Positions 1-11,377 of a stretch of 64,000 nt of DNA are shown here, piece after piece. The stretch is taken from assembly GCA_905221605.1 (NCBI GenBank), contig CAJNDS010001458.1, positions 615,001-679,000 on the forward strand, written 5' to 3'. Both the position numbers and the translations under genes were made by a program. The first letter of the stretch is position 1. Each line of letters begins with the position of its first letter. Origin of the DNA: Symbiodinium natans (lineage: Eukaryota > Sar > Dinophyceae > Suessiales > Symbiodiniaceae). A model generated the notes under the pieces. It saw only the letters and a list, made by a program, of their open reading frames with translations, searched no databases and was not told where the DNA came from.

Positions 1-1654
1 TGTGGGTGTGTGGGTGTGTGGGTGTGTGGGTGTGTGGGTGTGTGGGTGTGTGGGTGTGTGGGTGTGTGGGTGTGTGGGTGTGTGGGTGTGTGGGTGTGTG
101 GGTGTGTGGGTGTGTGGGTGTGTGGGTGTGTGGGTGTGGGGGTGTGTGGGTGTGGGGGTGTGTGGGTGTGTGGGTGTGTGGGTGTGTGGGTGTCCTGGAT
201 TTTTCTCTGTGGTGTGTGGGTGTGTGGCTGTGTGGCTGTGTGGCTGTGTGGCTGTGTGGCTGTGTGGCTGTGTGGCTGTGTGGCTGTGTGGCTGTGTGGG
301 TGTGTGGGTGTGTGGGTGTGTGGGTGTGTGGGTTGTGGGTGTGTGGGTGTGTGGGTGGTGTGGGTGTTGTGGGTGTTGTGGGTGTGGTGGGTGTGGTGGG
401 TGTGGGTGTGGGTGTGGTGGGTGTTTCTGGTGTGTCTGTGTGTCTTGTGTCTGTGTGTCTGTGTGTCTGATGATGTCTGTGTGTCTGTGGTGTCCCTGTG
501 TGTCTGTTTGTCTGTGTGTCTCGTGTCCTGTGTGTCCCCCTGGTGTCCTGTGTGTCTGTGTGTCTGTGTGTCCTGTGTGTCTGTGTGTCTGTGTTCTGTG
601 TGTCGTGTGTCTGTGTGTCTGGTGTCGTGTGTCTGTGTGTCTGTCTGTCTGTGTGTCTGTGTGTCTGTGTGTCGTTTGTCTGTGTTTCTGGTTGTGTCCT
701 GTGTGTCTGTGTTCTGTGTGTCTGTCCTCGTCTGTCCTCGTGTCTGTCTTCTGTCGTGTCTCTGTCTGTCTCTGTCCTGTCCCCTGTCTGTCTTCTGTCT
801 GTCTCTGGCTGTCCTCCTGTCGTGTCTCTGTCTGTCTCTGTCTGTCTCTGTCTGTCTCTGCCTGTCTCTGTCTGTCTCTGTCTGTCTCTGTCTGTCTCTC
901 TGTCTCTGTGTCTCTGTCTGTCTCTGTGTCTCTGTGTCTCTGTGTGTCTCTCGGTGTGTGCGTGTGTGTCTTGTGTGTGCAGGGTGCGTGTGTGTGCGTG
1001 TGGTGCGTGGGGGTGCGTGTGGTGCGTGTGGGGTGCGTGTGGGGGTGCGTGTGGGGGTGCGGTGTGGGGGTGCGTGTGGGGTGCGTGTGGGGGTGCGTGT
1101 GGGGGGTCCGTGTGCTTGCGTGTGGCGTGCTGCGTGTGCGGGTGCGTGTGCGTGTTCGGGTGCGTGTGCGGGTGCGTGTGCGTGTTGCGTGTGCGGGTGG
1201 CTGTGCGTGTGCGTGTGCGTGTGCGTGTGCGTGTGCGTGTGCGTGTGCGTGTGCGTGTGCGTGTGCGTGTGCGTGTGCGTGTGCGTGTGCGTGTGCTTGT
1301 GCGTGTGCGTGTGCGTGTGCGTGTGCGTGTGCGTGTGCGTGTGCGTGTGCGTGTGCGTGTGCGTGTGCGTGTGCGTGTGCGTGTGCGTGTGCGTGTGCGT
1401 GTGCGTGTGCGTGTGCGTGTGCGTGCGTGGGTGTGTGTGTGTGTGTGCGCGCGTGCGTGTGCGCGCGCGTGCGTGTGCGTGCGTGCGTTCGTGCGTGCGT
1501 TCGTGCGTGCGTGCGTGCGTTCGTGCGTTCGTGGCGGGCGGCGCGCGGGGCCGCGGCCCGCGTGCGTGTGTGGTGGTGGGTGGTGTGTGTGTGTGTGTGT
1601 GTGTGGTGGGTGTGGGTGTGGTGTGGGTGTGGGTGTGGGTGTGGGTGTGGGTGT

Positions 1655-1699
<45 letters not shown>

Positions 1700-1860
1700 T
1701 GTTTGTGCTTGTGTCTGTGTTTGTGTTTGTGCTTGTTATTGTGTTTGTGTTTGTGTCTGTGTCTGTGTTTGTGTTTGTGTTTGTGCTTGTGGATGTGTTT
1801 GTGGTTGTGTTGGTCTTTGTGTTTGTGTGCGTGTGCGTCTGTGCGTGTCTCTCTCTCTCT
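1..1860. repeat. GT-rich microsatellite tract
   Basis: Successive subarrays: (TGTGGG)n to about 435 with TGTGGC variants, GTCTGT-rich to 960, GTGCGT-type hexamers 1135-1430, (GTGGGT)n and (TG)n to 1700, then TGTGTTTG-type. The long frames here follow from stop-free repeats and are not genes. Confidence 0.9.
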
Positions 1861-2104
1861 CTCTGTGTATTCGGTGCCTGAGTATAGGTGCGTGAGTCTT
1901 GGTGCGTGAGCTTGGTTTCGTGTGCGTGTGCGTGTGCGAGTGCGTGTGCGGGTGCGCGTGCATGAGTTTGGCTGCGTGCGCGTGTGCCAGTGCGTGAGCA
2001 TGCCTGCGCGTGCGTGCATGTTCGTGCATGTGCGCGCCTGTGCTCGTGTGATCGCTGTGCATGTTTGATTGTCGGCTTATGATACGAAGGAGCGTCACCC
2101 AAAC

Positions 2105-2154
2105 TATTTTCTCCGAGGTTTGGCCGCACACAAGTGTTTCAGATGGGTCAGACT
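2105..2154 (-). CDS. Candidate exon
   Basis: Acceptor GCCAG| at 2154, donor ATA|GT at 2105. Reads SDPSETLVCGQTSEKI. It lies just right of the GT-rich array; the gene end was not found. Confidence 0.45.
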
Positions 2155-2164
2155 CTGGCACACA

Positions 2165-2213
2165 GACAAACCCTAAACCCTAAACCCTAAACCCTAAACC
2201 CTAAACCCTAAAC
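2165..2213 (-). repeat. Telomere-type CCCTAAA block
   Basis: First interstitial block from the left. About a hundred further blocks, 15 to 320 bp long and in either orientation, recur every few hundred bases to the end of the window; only the largest are listed. Confidence 0.95.
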
Positions 2214-2334
2214 CCTACAACCCCTACCAGCATGGGCTATTAGGCCTTATAATCCCCTAACCAACCCTATAAAGGGTTTTTTTTTAAGGGGTTATAGGGT
2301 ATAATAGCCCATGTAGGTAATACCCAAGCCGCAC

Positions 2335-2374
2335 TAGTCTTCTTTCCAGCCTGCTGTGGTTGAGGCTGGTCAGG
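2335..2374 (-). CDS. Candidate exon, 40 nt
   Basis: Acceptor TGAAG| at 2374, donor CTA|GT at 2335. Reads PDQPQPQQAGKKT; a low-complexity tail is plausible near the C-terminus. Confidence 0.45.
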
Positions 2375-2548
2375 CTTCAGGGTAGTTTGCCTACAGACGA
2401 TGTCGGATGGATGTCTTCAAGTCGTACGAAAGTTACCCTAAACCCTACACCCTACACCCTAAACCCTAAACCCTAAACCCTAAACCCTAAACCCTAAACC
2501 CTCTGTGATTTGAGCCCCACCCAGACTTAAAGTACCGACAGATGTGAC

Positions 2549-2589
2549 CTGGGCGTCGGATCGTAATCTGGATCAGCTGGCGCCACATC
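2549..2589 (-). CDS. Candidate exon, 41 nt
   Basis: Acceptor CGAG|G at 2589, donor CCCAG|GT at 2549. Reads DVAPADPDYDPTP. Confidence 0.55.
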
Positions 2590-2945
2590 CTCGTGGGGAA
2601 AGCGCGTTTATTGTTTAGGTTTAGGGTTTGGCATTTGGGGACGAGGGTTTCGGGTTTGGGTTTTGGTGGTGTAGCTACCGCGGGCTCTTCGTCGGCGTCG
2701 CATCCCACATCCGTAAGAGTGGAACGAGACCCATCACCAGCTTAGGCCCGAGGACTGCTAAGAAAAGGCAGCACGCAAACTTCCGAAGATCGAAGCTGAG
2801 GCGGTGGTTCAGGGTTTAGGGTTTAGGGTTTAGGGCTTTAGGGTTAAGGCCAGCGAACCCCAGACCCTAACCCCAGAACCCTGCGACTGAGACTCCTCAG
2901 CCAGCCCCGCCAAGACAGCCTGGGGCCGCTTCGGCTCCTGGCTGC

Positions 2946-3130
2946 TACTTGGAGGTTCCTGGTACTTATAACTGAGGTTATAGGGTTTAGGGTTTAGGGT
3001 TTAGGGATATAGCCCTGGTAAAACTGCACTTACAACCCACTTACAAGCCCCTTAAGTGCCCCAACATCATTGTAACCGGGCTATAGGTGCAGTTACAACT
3101 GGGTTTATGAGTACCATGAACCTCCAAGTA
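2946..3130. repeat. Fold-back element family A, interrupted by telomeric repeat
   Basis: Terminal inverted repeats TACTTGGAGGTTC.../...GAACCTCCAAGTA. TTTAGGG units (2982-3006) sit inside the left arm with TATA on both sides. Confidence 0.85.
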
Positions 3131-3697
3131 GGCCATGATGAGATGCGGGTATAAGGAGAGACCCCTAGAAGGGACCCCTTAACCTTATTCCCCTATATCA
3201 CTCCCTTCCTGTACCTCATAGAGTCCCTAAAAACCTAGGTAGCCACTTAATAGCCCCCAACTAACCCCTAAGGTCCCTTTTATGAGGGTCACTCCTTTAG
3301 TCCCTTGACTAAACCCTAAACCCTAAAACCTAAACATTGAGGGAACTCGACAGCTGAAGGGGTTCTTGGGGGCCGGTACTTTATGTGCACCTAGAACCCT
3401 CCGAGTATGCTTTAGCATATACCCCCCCCCATACCCCAAGCCCTGAACACTAAACCCCACATTTCCAAACCCTGCTCTCCCAGTAACCCTAGAACTAGAC
3501 CCTCAGCTCTGCCGACGCTTCTTGCTTTAATGGGGTCTTTATAAACGGGCTCTTGCCCATTAGATAAGTGGGGAATGAGGTCACGCACTGAGTAATCCGC
3601 TCAAGAAACAAGGGCGTCCTTGCCCCCAAACCCTAAACCCTACACCCTAAACCCTAAACCCTAAACCCTACACCTGCGCTCCCGCGCCGCACCTGGC

Positions 3698-3769
3698 CTG
3701 CTGCTGTGGCCTTCCCTCGCTGCGGCGCCGGGCTTGGAGGTTCCGTGCGCAGCTCTCCACCAGAAAGTC
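3698..3769 (-). CDS. Candidate exon, 72 nt
   Basis: Acceptor AGAAG|G at 3769, donor GCAG|GC at 3698. Reads DFLVESCARNLQARRRSEGR. Confidence 0.6.
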
Positions 3770-4020
3770 CTTCTTTGTGGGGTTTCGGGGCCTAAAACCC
3801 TAAACCCCAAACCCTGAATCCCAAACCCGAAACCCTAAACCCGAAACCCTGAACCCTCAAGGGCCTATGGGTTCGGACCCCAAACCCCCTAGGGCTTGGG
3901 AAAAACTAAAGGGCTCGGGGAACAGGATTCCTCGGCTTTTTGGTGCCACTTCTCCGGGTATGTAGGGGTTTAGGGTTCATGGTTGAGGGTTTAGGGAGTC
4001 TGAGATTGAAGGGAGAGAGG

Positions 4021-4156
4021 GGTTCTCTAAGGGTAGTTACATGGTTCCTTAATATGGGCCCCTTATAAACCCCTTATGTACCCCGTAGTACTTCAGAACC
4101 CTTTAAGGAAGGTAAGAGACCATATTAAGGGACCATGTAACTGCCCCAAGAGGTTC
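4021..4156. repeat. Fold-back element family B
   Basis: Arms TAGTTACATGGTTCC and GGGACCATGTAACTG in opposite orientation. Confidence 0.82.
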
Positions 4157-4476
4157 ACGAGGGGTAGGTACCTAGGGAACCTTAGGGAAGCTTAGGGAGC
4201 CTTAGGGAGTAGTGACTAGTGGGTAATTAGAGACAGTGTTAGGGAACCTAGGGTTATATACTCCAATGAACCACCCTCCTTCCCACACCTCGGAGAGGAT
4301 CCAAAGAGTAGGACCCCCCAATTGTACCCTACACTACTACTGGGTCATTCTTAGGAACACTTAACGGGGTCTGGGTTAAGGACACTACGATTAGAGCTGA
4401 GAGCTGAAAGCACGGAGTTGCGAGCCCACGGTTGCCTTATGGGGTCCGGGGGTGGAGGATTGAGCGTTCATCGCGC

Positions 4477-4590
4477 TAAACCCTAAACCCTAAACCCTAA
4501 ACCCTAAACCCTAAACCCTAAAACCTAAACCCTACACCCTAAACCCTAAACCCTAAACCCTAAACCCCAAACCCCAAACCCGAAACCGTT
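4477..4590 (-). repeat. Telomere-type CCCTAAA block
   Basis: About 16 units decaying at the right edge to CCCCAAA and CCCGAAA. Confidence 0.95.
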
Positions 4591-4601
4591 CAGGGTCCAA
4601 G

Positions 4602-4652
4602 GCCGAAGTCCTGCTTCTGGTCACTCGGGACAGCCCAGTCGGCAACCACTGC
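4602..4652 (-). CDS. Candidate exon
   Basis: Acceptor CTGCAG|G at 4652. Reads AVVADWAVPSDQKQDF. Left end near a GC or GA donor. Confidence 0.5.
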
Positions 4653-4774
4653 CTGCAGCTGCGGGTTTAGGGTTTAGGGTTTGGGGTTTGGGGTTTAGGG
4701 TTTAGGGTTTAGGGTTTGGGGTTTAGGGTTTAGGGTTTAGGAATCAGGGTGGATTTAGGGCTTAGGACATATGC

Positions 4775-4850
4775 AGGGCTCTTCCGCTTGTGGTTCCTCA
4801 GCTTTGGGTCATGGCTCGCTGGTTTCCAGGAGCCGTCGACCACCCCGGAA
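4775..4850 (-). CDS. Possible exon
   Basis: Open minus frame VVDGSWKPASHDPKLRNHKR; splice limits undecided. Confidence 0.33.
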
Positions 4851-5306
4851 ACAGAACAATCACAAACAAACCGTACACACCCCAAACCCTAAACTCTAAA
4901 CTCTAAACCCTAGCCCTAAACCCTAAACCCTAAACCCTAAACCCCAAACAACTCAGACATCCTCGCACACCCGAGATGTCTCCAAGGCCAGAAGCCACCG
5001 GCCATCCAAATCCCCAAACCCACCCCCCTAAACCCTAAACCCTAAACCCGAAACCCTAAACCCTAAACACGAAACCCTTCACCACAGAGGGCAGAAGGGC
5101 GGGGACATTACAAGGTAGGTGCAAGTAGGTGGGCTTTTGACCCAACACATTTAATCTACACGGAAACTTCTCTCTCTCTCTCTCTCTCTCTTGGGGCTTA
5201 GGGTTTAGGCTGCTTGCCAGCAATTTAGAAACCACTGAACCCTAAAAACGCTCAGCCATAAACCCCAAACCCCAAACCCTAAACCCTAAACCCTAAACCC
5301 TAACAC

Positions 5307-5377
5307 AAAGAGTCGATGCCGAGGCCCCAAGCCCGGACGCGCACGTAGAGCGGATAGGACGTGGGGGCCACGGGGGC
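5307..5377 (-). CDS. Candidate exon, 71 nt
   Basis: Acceptor GCAAG|G at 5377, donor TTT|GT at 5307. Reads APVAPTSYPLYVRVRAWGLG. CCCTAAA left, TTTAGGG right. Confidence 0.7.
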
Positions 5378-5445
5378 CTTGCTCTCCAAGAGTTTAGGAT
5401 TTAGGGTTTAGGGTTTAGGGGGTTTAGGGCCTAGGACCTAGGAGG

Positions 5446-5509
5446 CTCTCTAAGGGTAGTTGGTAGGCCCTGTATATGGTACTCAGGGACCATGTAACTA
5501 CCCCAAGAG
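5446..5509. repeat. Fold-back element family B, internally deleted
   Basis: Keeps CTCTAAGGGTAGTT and CATGTAACTACCCCAAGAG. Confidence 0.75.
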
Positions 5510-5609
5510 TTTAAGGTTTAGGGTTTTTGAGCTTAGGTTTTGGAGTTAAGAGTTTTAGCGTTTAGGGACAATGGTTTCAGGCTTCAGGGCCTAGGGTTTT
5601 GTGCTTGGT

Positions 5610-5635
5610 TAGCAGTAGTAGTAGCAGTAGTAGTG

Positions 5636-5686
<51 letters not shown>

Positions 5687-5740
5687 CTAGTAGTACTAGA
5701 AGGCAGCAGCAGCAGCAGTAGTAGTAGTAGCAGCAAGGAA

Positions 5741-5815
<75 letters not shown>

Positions 5816-5842
5816 TAGTAGTAGTAGTAGTAGCAGTAGTAA

Positions 5843-5905
<63 letters not shown>

Positions 5906-5927
5906 CAGTGGCAGTAGTCGTAGTGGC

Positions 5928-5962
<35 letters not shown>

Positions 5963-5995
5963 CAGTAGTAGTAGTAGTAGTAGTAGTAGTAGCCA
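5610..5995 (+). repeat. (TAG)n trinucleotide array
   Basis: Nearly 390 bp of TAG units with CAG and TGG interruptions. Stop-free frames in it encode poly-Val or poly-Thr and are artefacts. Confidence 0.95.
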
Positions 5996-6237
5996 GCGGC
6001 GCTTTAACCGTACACACTTTTAGGGTTTAGGGTTTAGGGTCCTTAAACGGAAACATGACTCTTTAACCACAAAATAGAGCTGCCGCCTAGGCGAAACACA
6101 TGTTTCACAGACGAAAAGGGTTCAGTTTACGCGCCGCCGGGTAGTAGCAGTAGTCGCATGGGCTACTCCAGGTCCCAGTATGTCTAAGGAACCCTAAATT
6201 CATGCACCAATAACAGTAGCAAAAGCCCTGTTCCATC

Positions 6238-6465
6238 CAAACCCTGAACCCTAAACCCTAAACCCTAAACGCTGGTTACGCTGGTTACCCTGGACACCTA
6301 AACCCTAAACCCTAAACCCTAAACCCTAAACCCTGAACCCTAAATCCTAAACCCTAAACCCTAAACCCTAAAACCCTAAACCATAAACCCTAAACCCTAA
6401 ACCCTAAAACCCTAAACCCTAAACCTTAAACCCTAAACCCTAAACCCTAACCCTAAACCCTAACC
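6238..6465 (-). repeat. Telomere-type CCCTAAA block
   Basis: Two adjoining runs with several 8-bp CCCTAAAA units. An oppositely oriented block follows 100 bp to the right. Confidence 0.95.
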
Positions 6466-6569
6466 GAGTGCAAGGCCTGCTGTCGACTCGACGACTCCTC
6501 GAGGCTGGTGGAACCTTCGTGCCGTCGAAACTCCCAACAACGAGGCTTTTTCCAGGCCACCAAGGAGAG

Positions 6570-6725
6570 TAAGGTTTAGGGTTTAGGGTTTAGGGTTGAG
6601 GGTTTAGGGTTTAGGGTTTAGGGTTTAGGGTTTAAGGTTTAGGGTTTAGGGTTTAGGGTTGAGGGCTTAGGGCTTAGGGTTTAGGGTTTAGGGTTTAGGG
6701 CTTGGGGTTTAAGGTTTAGGGTTCA
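6570..6725 (+). repeat. Telomere-type TTTAGGG block
   Basis: About 22 units with TTGAGGG and GCTTAGGG variants. Confidence 0.95.
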
Positions 6726-6741
6726 ATCGCACGTAGATGTG

Positions 6742-6888
6742 TCTCCTTCCAAACGGTGGTACTTACAACCCAGTCATGGCTGTACTTATAACCCACTTAT
6801 AAGCCCCCTGAACTACCCTAACAAGGTTATACATGGGTCATAAGTGCAGTTAAGAACTGGGTCAATGAGTACCGTGGACCTCCAAGTA
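6742..6888. repeat. Fold-back element family A
   Basis: Right arm intact (ACCTCCAAGTA); left arm degenerate. Confidence 0.75.
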
Positions 6889-7319
6889 ATGAGGTGATTA
6901 TAGTATAATTACATAGGACCACAAGGGAATCATAATACTCATATTCTGAGTACTTCTTCCGACCCCTCTATTCTACAAATCAGGTGTTTTCTCACCTGCG
7001 TCCGGGAAGAGACATCCATACTACCTGGCTTCAGGGCCAGGGGTATGTGTGAGTAGGGTTGTTTCTAACGCAGCCGGCAGGACATTTCGGTTTAGGGCCA
7101 CACGCTTGGAGCCTTCCATGTCAAGGGCCACAACGGCGTCGACCGCATCTCAGGTGTAGGAAGTACGGTTCTTGTCGTTACGAGCATCACCCAAGAGCAC
7201 ACAATTACATATAACTCACAAATATTTATCAGGAACCCTGAAGACACTCACTAAGAACGGTACTGAAAACCTGTTCCATATGAAGGAAGGGAAATATGTA
7301 TTCCGCCCCAAACATACAA

Positions 7320-7420
7320 ATAAAAATGAAAACGTATACATATATATATATATATATGCACACGTATCTATATATATATATGTACACATTATACATACGT
7401 AAATATAAACATCTTTTTTA
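7320..7420. repeat. (TA)n-rich tract
   Basis: TATATA runs mixed with CACG. Similar short TA tracts occur at 12671-12708 and 39940-39962. Confidence 0.85.
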
Positions 7421-8577
7421 TCTATTTCTACCGAGTCCCCCCACTTTGTTCCTCCCGGCTCTGCATGGCGAGGCCCATGGTGGAGGCCTGACGGGCCTCG
7501 CGACGCCGGTCTCTACGGGCTTAAAAGGGGCTTGGGAGTTGGGAGCCGGCGCAGAGCGTTTGGGAGTTTAGGAGCTTAGGGTGTAGGGTGTAGGGTTTAG
7601 GGTTTGGGGTGTAGGGTTTAGGGTTTAGGGTTTAGGGTTTAGGGTTTAGGGTTTAGGGAAAGAGTACTTAGGAGCTTCGGGCTTGGGGCTTAGGTCTGGA
7701 GGTTTCGGGCATAGGGTTTGCAGGTTTTCGGTCCAGGGCTGCGGTTTAGGAGCCTCGCGGCGATGGTCTCATAAACAATACCCCCCAAATAAACCCTAAA
7801 ACCCGAAGACCATGATCCCTAAACCCTGAACCCTAAACCCTACACCCTAAACCCCAAACCCGAAACCCTTTGGGCCTTAGAGGCTCGTCTAGCCCTGAGG
7901 TTATACCCCTAACCCCTGAACATACTCCGATGGCCCTTATATGCCCTTACGGGATCTTTGAAAGGGTCCCCAAACCCCAGGGTAAAACCTTAGGAGAGTC
8001 CTAAACCCTGTACCCGAAACCCAAAGCCAAGCTTGCGCCCGAAACCCTAAACCCTAGACCCTAAACCCTAAACCCTCAGCCCTATACCCTAAACCCTAAA
8101 CCTTGCCCCACCACATTTGGCAAGGTCCGCCTGCCGGGGAGACATGACGGGGATGTGGGACCTCGAGAGATGGCAAAAGCTTTCTAGGGTCTGGAAGTGG
8201 AAAACCCTAAACCCTAAACCCTAAACCCTTAACCCTAAACCCTAAACCCCAAACCAAGGGTTTAAGCTCTTAAGAGTTTAGGGTTTAGGGGTTGAGGCAA
8301 TTCAGGGTTTTGGGTTTAAGGGTTTTAGGGTTTACTGGTTTATTTATGGGCTTTGGGGTAGAAGGTCCGATAGGGTTTCGGCTCGTTGGAAAGTCTATGC
8401 CTAGAAGGAGAAGAAGCTTGCGGGCAGCTCGCCTATGGCAACTCGCACCCGATTGTTCTTTCGAGATTGCCTGCATAACATCACGAAATTCAATGCTTGT
8501 CCAACTACGAGCCTCGCATCCACCCAGCCATCTCGAGAGACCCTCGGACCCTCCCTGAGACCGCAGTCCTGCCAAGG

Positions 8578-8690
8578 CCCTAAACCCTAAACCCTAAACC
8601 CTAAACCCTAGACCCTAAACCCTAAACCCTAAACCCTAAACCCTAAACCCTAAATGAGCCCTAACCCTAAATAAACCCTAGAGCTGTTGC
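8578..8690 (-). repeat. Telomere-type CCCTAAA block
   Basis: About 15 units. Confidence 0.95.
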
Positions 8691-8841
8691 TGTGCCGAGA
8701 TTGAAGAACCGGGGCTTGGGATTCAGGGCCGCCAAGTCTCAAAAAACCCATCAACAGGGTTTAGGGTTTAGGGTTTGGGGTTTAGGGTTTAGGGTTTAGG
8801 GTTCAGGGTTTGGGGTTTATGGTTTAGGGGCTGCCATCGAC

Positions 8842-8877
8842 CCTATGGCATTTGACGAGCGAATCTTTTTGTGTTGG
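8842..8877 (-). CDS. Candidate micro-exon, 36 nt
   Basis: Acceptor CTTAG| at 8877, donor AGG|GT at 8842. Reads PTQKDSLVKCHR. Confidence 0.45.
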
Positions 8878-9107
8878 CTAAGGGCTTAAGATGAACAATA
8901 AACCCTAAAACCAGAACCCTAAACCCTACACCCGAATCACACGAAATCCCAATTTCTACATGAAAGACTAGGGCCCAGTCCTTGAGCCTCAGCAGTATCC
9001 CAGCCCCATAGTCGAGGGTTTAGGGTTTAGGGATCAGGAGGCTGGGTTCAGGGTTTAGGGTTTCAGAAGGTTGAGCCTCTTTTTGCCTGCAGCTCCATGG
9101 GTCATGC

Positions 9108-9157
9108 CGACAATGCATTGGCTGCCGCGCTGTCAGCAAAGCGAATCCCAGGAAACC
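9108..9157 (-). CDS. Candidate exon
   Basis: Acceptor TGTAG|G at 9157, donor TCG|GC at 9108. Reads FPGIRFADSAAANALS. The opposite strand is also open here (MGHADNALAAALSAKRIP). Confidence 0.52.
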
Positions 9158-9760
9158 CTACAGTCCGAAATCCTGAAGCCCCCAACCCTCCTATGAAACG
9201 AAACCCCAAACCCCGAACCCCAAGCCGCAAACCCCAAACCCGAAACCCGAAACCCTAAACCCCAGTAAAATATGTACAGCAACACAAACCCTAAACCCTA
9301 AACCCTGTCGCCTTATGCCCTTCATGCCACCAGCTCTGAGCCCCAGAAGTGTGATCAAGGGTTTAGGGTTTAGGGTTTAGTAAGGTTTAGGGATCAAGGG
9401 TTTAGGTTTTAGGGTTCCGAGCTTAGGGATTGGGGCTTGAGGGTTCCAAGGTTTAAGGTTCAAGGCTCAAGGAATCTCAATCCTAAATCAGCTTAGCTGG
9501 GTTGGCCTTTAAACCCTTTAAATATGCAAGCATACATATATGTACATATGTATGTATATAGTATATATGTACATATGGTGATTCAGGAAAACACAACATC
9601 TCCCAAAAGCCAACCCAGTTAGAGAACTAGGCTCCGCCGGGGCGGCGGCGAGAGCATCGAGGTGCGATGCAGGTTTTGATTCCTCGGATGAACAAAACCC
9701 TAAACCCTCAACTCTAAACTTCATCCTAAGCCCCAAACCCTGAAGGCACCCCCCGATGCC

Positions 9761-9904
9761 TACTTGGAGTTTCATGGTACTTACTAACCAATTGTGATCG
9801 TACTTACAACCCACCTATAAGCCCCTTAAGCGCCCTAATGTAGTTACAAGTACAGTTACACGTACAGTTGTAATTGGTTAATAAGAACCATGAACCTCCA
9901 AGTA
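9761..9904. repeat. Fold-back element family A
   Basis: 144 bp, both arms intact (TACTTGGAGTTTC/GAACCTCCAAGTA). Confidence 0.88.
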
Positions 9905-10354
9905 CCATGTGAGGAAGCTCTTGTTCGGGGCTTTAAGGTTCAAGGCTAGGGTTCTCAAGCTTTAGGGTTTAAGGGCTTTAGGTTCAAGGTTTAGGGTTTA
10001 GGGTTTAGGATTTGGTGGGGGGAGAGGGGGGGGGGGGTGTTCTGAAGCCTTGGCCCTGTGGGGGAAGCTTAACAGCCTTAGCCCGAGCCCCTCTTCAGTG
10101 CATCTTTGTGCATCTCTGCTCTTTATGTCCTGTTCGCGCCCCCTCTACGCTCAGGTTACCCCAAAGGAGGGTTCACGGTTTAGGGTTTGTGGGGTTTAGG
10201 GTTTAGGGCTTAGGGTTTAGGGTTTAGGGTGTAGGGTTTAGGGTTAAGGGTTTCGGATTTAGGGTTTAGGGTTTTAGGGTTTAGGGTTTAGGGTTTAGGG
10301 TTTAGGGTTTAGGTTCTAGGGTTTAGGGCACTCTTCCGCAACCCCTAAACACCC

Positions 10355-10427
10355 CACTTGGAAGCCTTGTTGACTTTGGGTTATGGGGATGATAAGAGGG
10401 TTTCTAGGGGATACGAACTTCCAAGCA
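10355..10427. repeat. Fold-back element family F, short
   Basis: CACTTGGAAGCC to GAACTTCCAAGC; internal TTTCTAGGGGATACGAA shared with the other copies. Confidence 0.72.
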
Positions 10428-10551
10428 ACCCCCAAAACCCCAAACCCACCCTAAATTCAAGATGTAGGGTTAACCTTTTCAGGCTTAACCCTGCGACCAT
10501 GAGCCCGGAGTGCTAAACTCTAAACCGAAACAGCCCCCTCCTCCCCCCCGA

Positions 10552-10659
10552 AAGTAATATTTGCTTAAGACCCCCAAAAAATGGAAGAGATTAATCTCTA
10601 CCTTGCCATGATAAGGAAGAATAGCCGTATCCTTTTGGGGGTTCTTAAGCAATTAGTAG
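10552..10659. repeat. Fold-back element family C
   Basis: Arms TTGCTTAAGACCCCC and GGGGGTTCTTAAGCAATTAG. Confidence 0.85.
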
Positions 10660-10719
10660 GAAACCCTAAACCCTGAACCCTAAACCCTAAACCCTAAACC
10701 CGAAACTGCCAGCCTCAAC

Positions 10720-10788
10720 CAGAGCCCTGCTTTGCGTGCGGGAAGCAAAAACTTCTGCCCCGCCGCGGTGGACATCAGATGCCGGAAC
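10720..10788 (-). CDS. Candidate exon, 69 nt
   Basis: Acceptor TTGCCTGCAG|G at 10788, a strong polypyrimidine acceptor; donor TCTG|GT at 10720. Reads VPASDVHRGGAEVFASRTQS. CCCTAAA left, TTTAGGG right. Confidence 0.72.
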
Positions 10789-11377
10789 CTGCAGGCAAGG
10801 GCTTGGCTGGGGAACAAGTTCTTGAAGTTTAGGGTTTAGAGTTTGGGGTTTAGGGTTTAGGGTTTAGGATAACAAGGGTTTAGAATCGTGTTTTATGGGT
10901 TAAAGGGCTTGCGGGCTTCAGGGTTCACGGCTTTAGAGGTTTAAGGGTTTCAGGGTGAAGGGCTTTGGGCCCAGTGGCTCTATCTTCCCCAACCCTACAC
11001 CCTAAACCCTAACCCAAAACCCAAAACCCAGAAGCCTTGGAGAACAGGTATGGTAGCCTCGACCCCTCTGATTAGGAAAATACAATGAACAATATCTGGC
11101 GGTTTTCCAAAATTCAGGGTACTCTTTGGGGGTCTGGACATGGGGTCCCTTATTTTCATAAACTCGCATGGGTTTAGGGTTTAGGGTTTAGGGTTTAGGG
11201 TTTAGGGCTAGGGTTTAGGGTTTGGGGTTTAGGGTAGGGATCCTTCACATGATTTAAGGCATATTCCTTTTAAACATGGGAGTTGGGCTCTGCTGGAGGT
11301 ATTTAGGGCTACTCAGCGGGGGGGCTGACTGCGTTTACAAGGATTTTAGGGTGTAGGGTTTAGGGTTTAGGGTTTAC

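Noticed and set aside
2..1909. Long Val/Cys/Gly-rich open frames
   Set aside because: All forward frames are open because the (TGTGGG)n/(GTGCGT)n repeats lack stops.
2165..2500. A true chromosome end
   Set aside because: Telomere-type blocks occur in both orientations along the whole window and are separated by unique sequence, so they are interstitial.
5540..6030. Poly-Val and poly-Thr frames
   Set aside because: Products of the (TAG)n array; no unique coding sequence.
8108..8200. Kinase glycine-loop fragment (TFGKVRLPGRHDGDVG)
   Set aside because: Short, plus strand, no supporting kinase motifs nearby; both strands are open in this GC-rich stretch.
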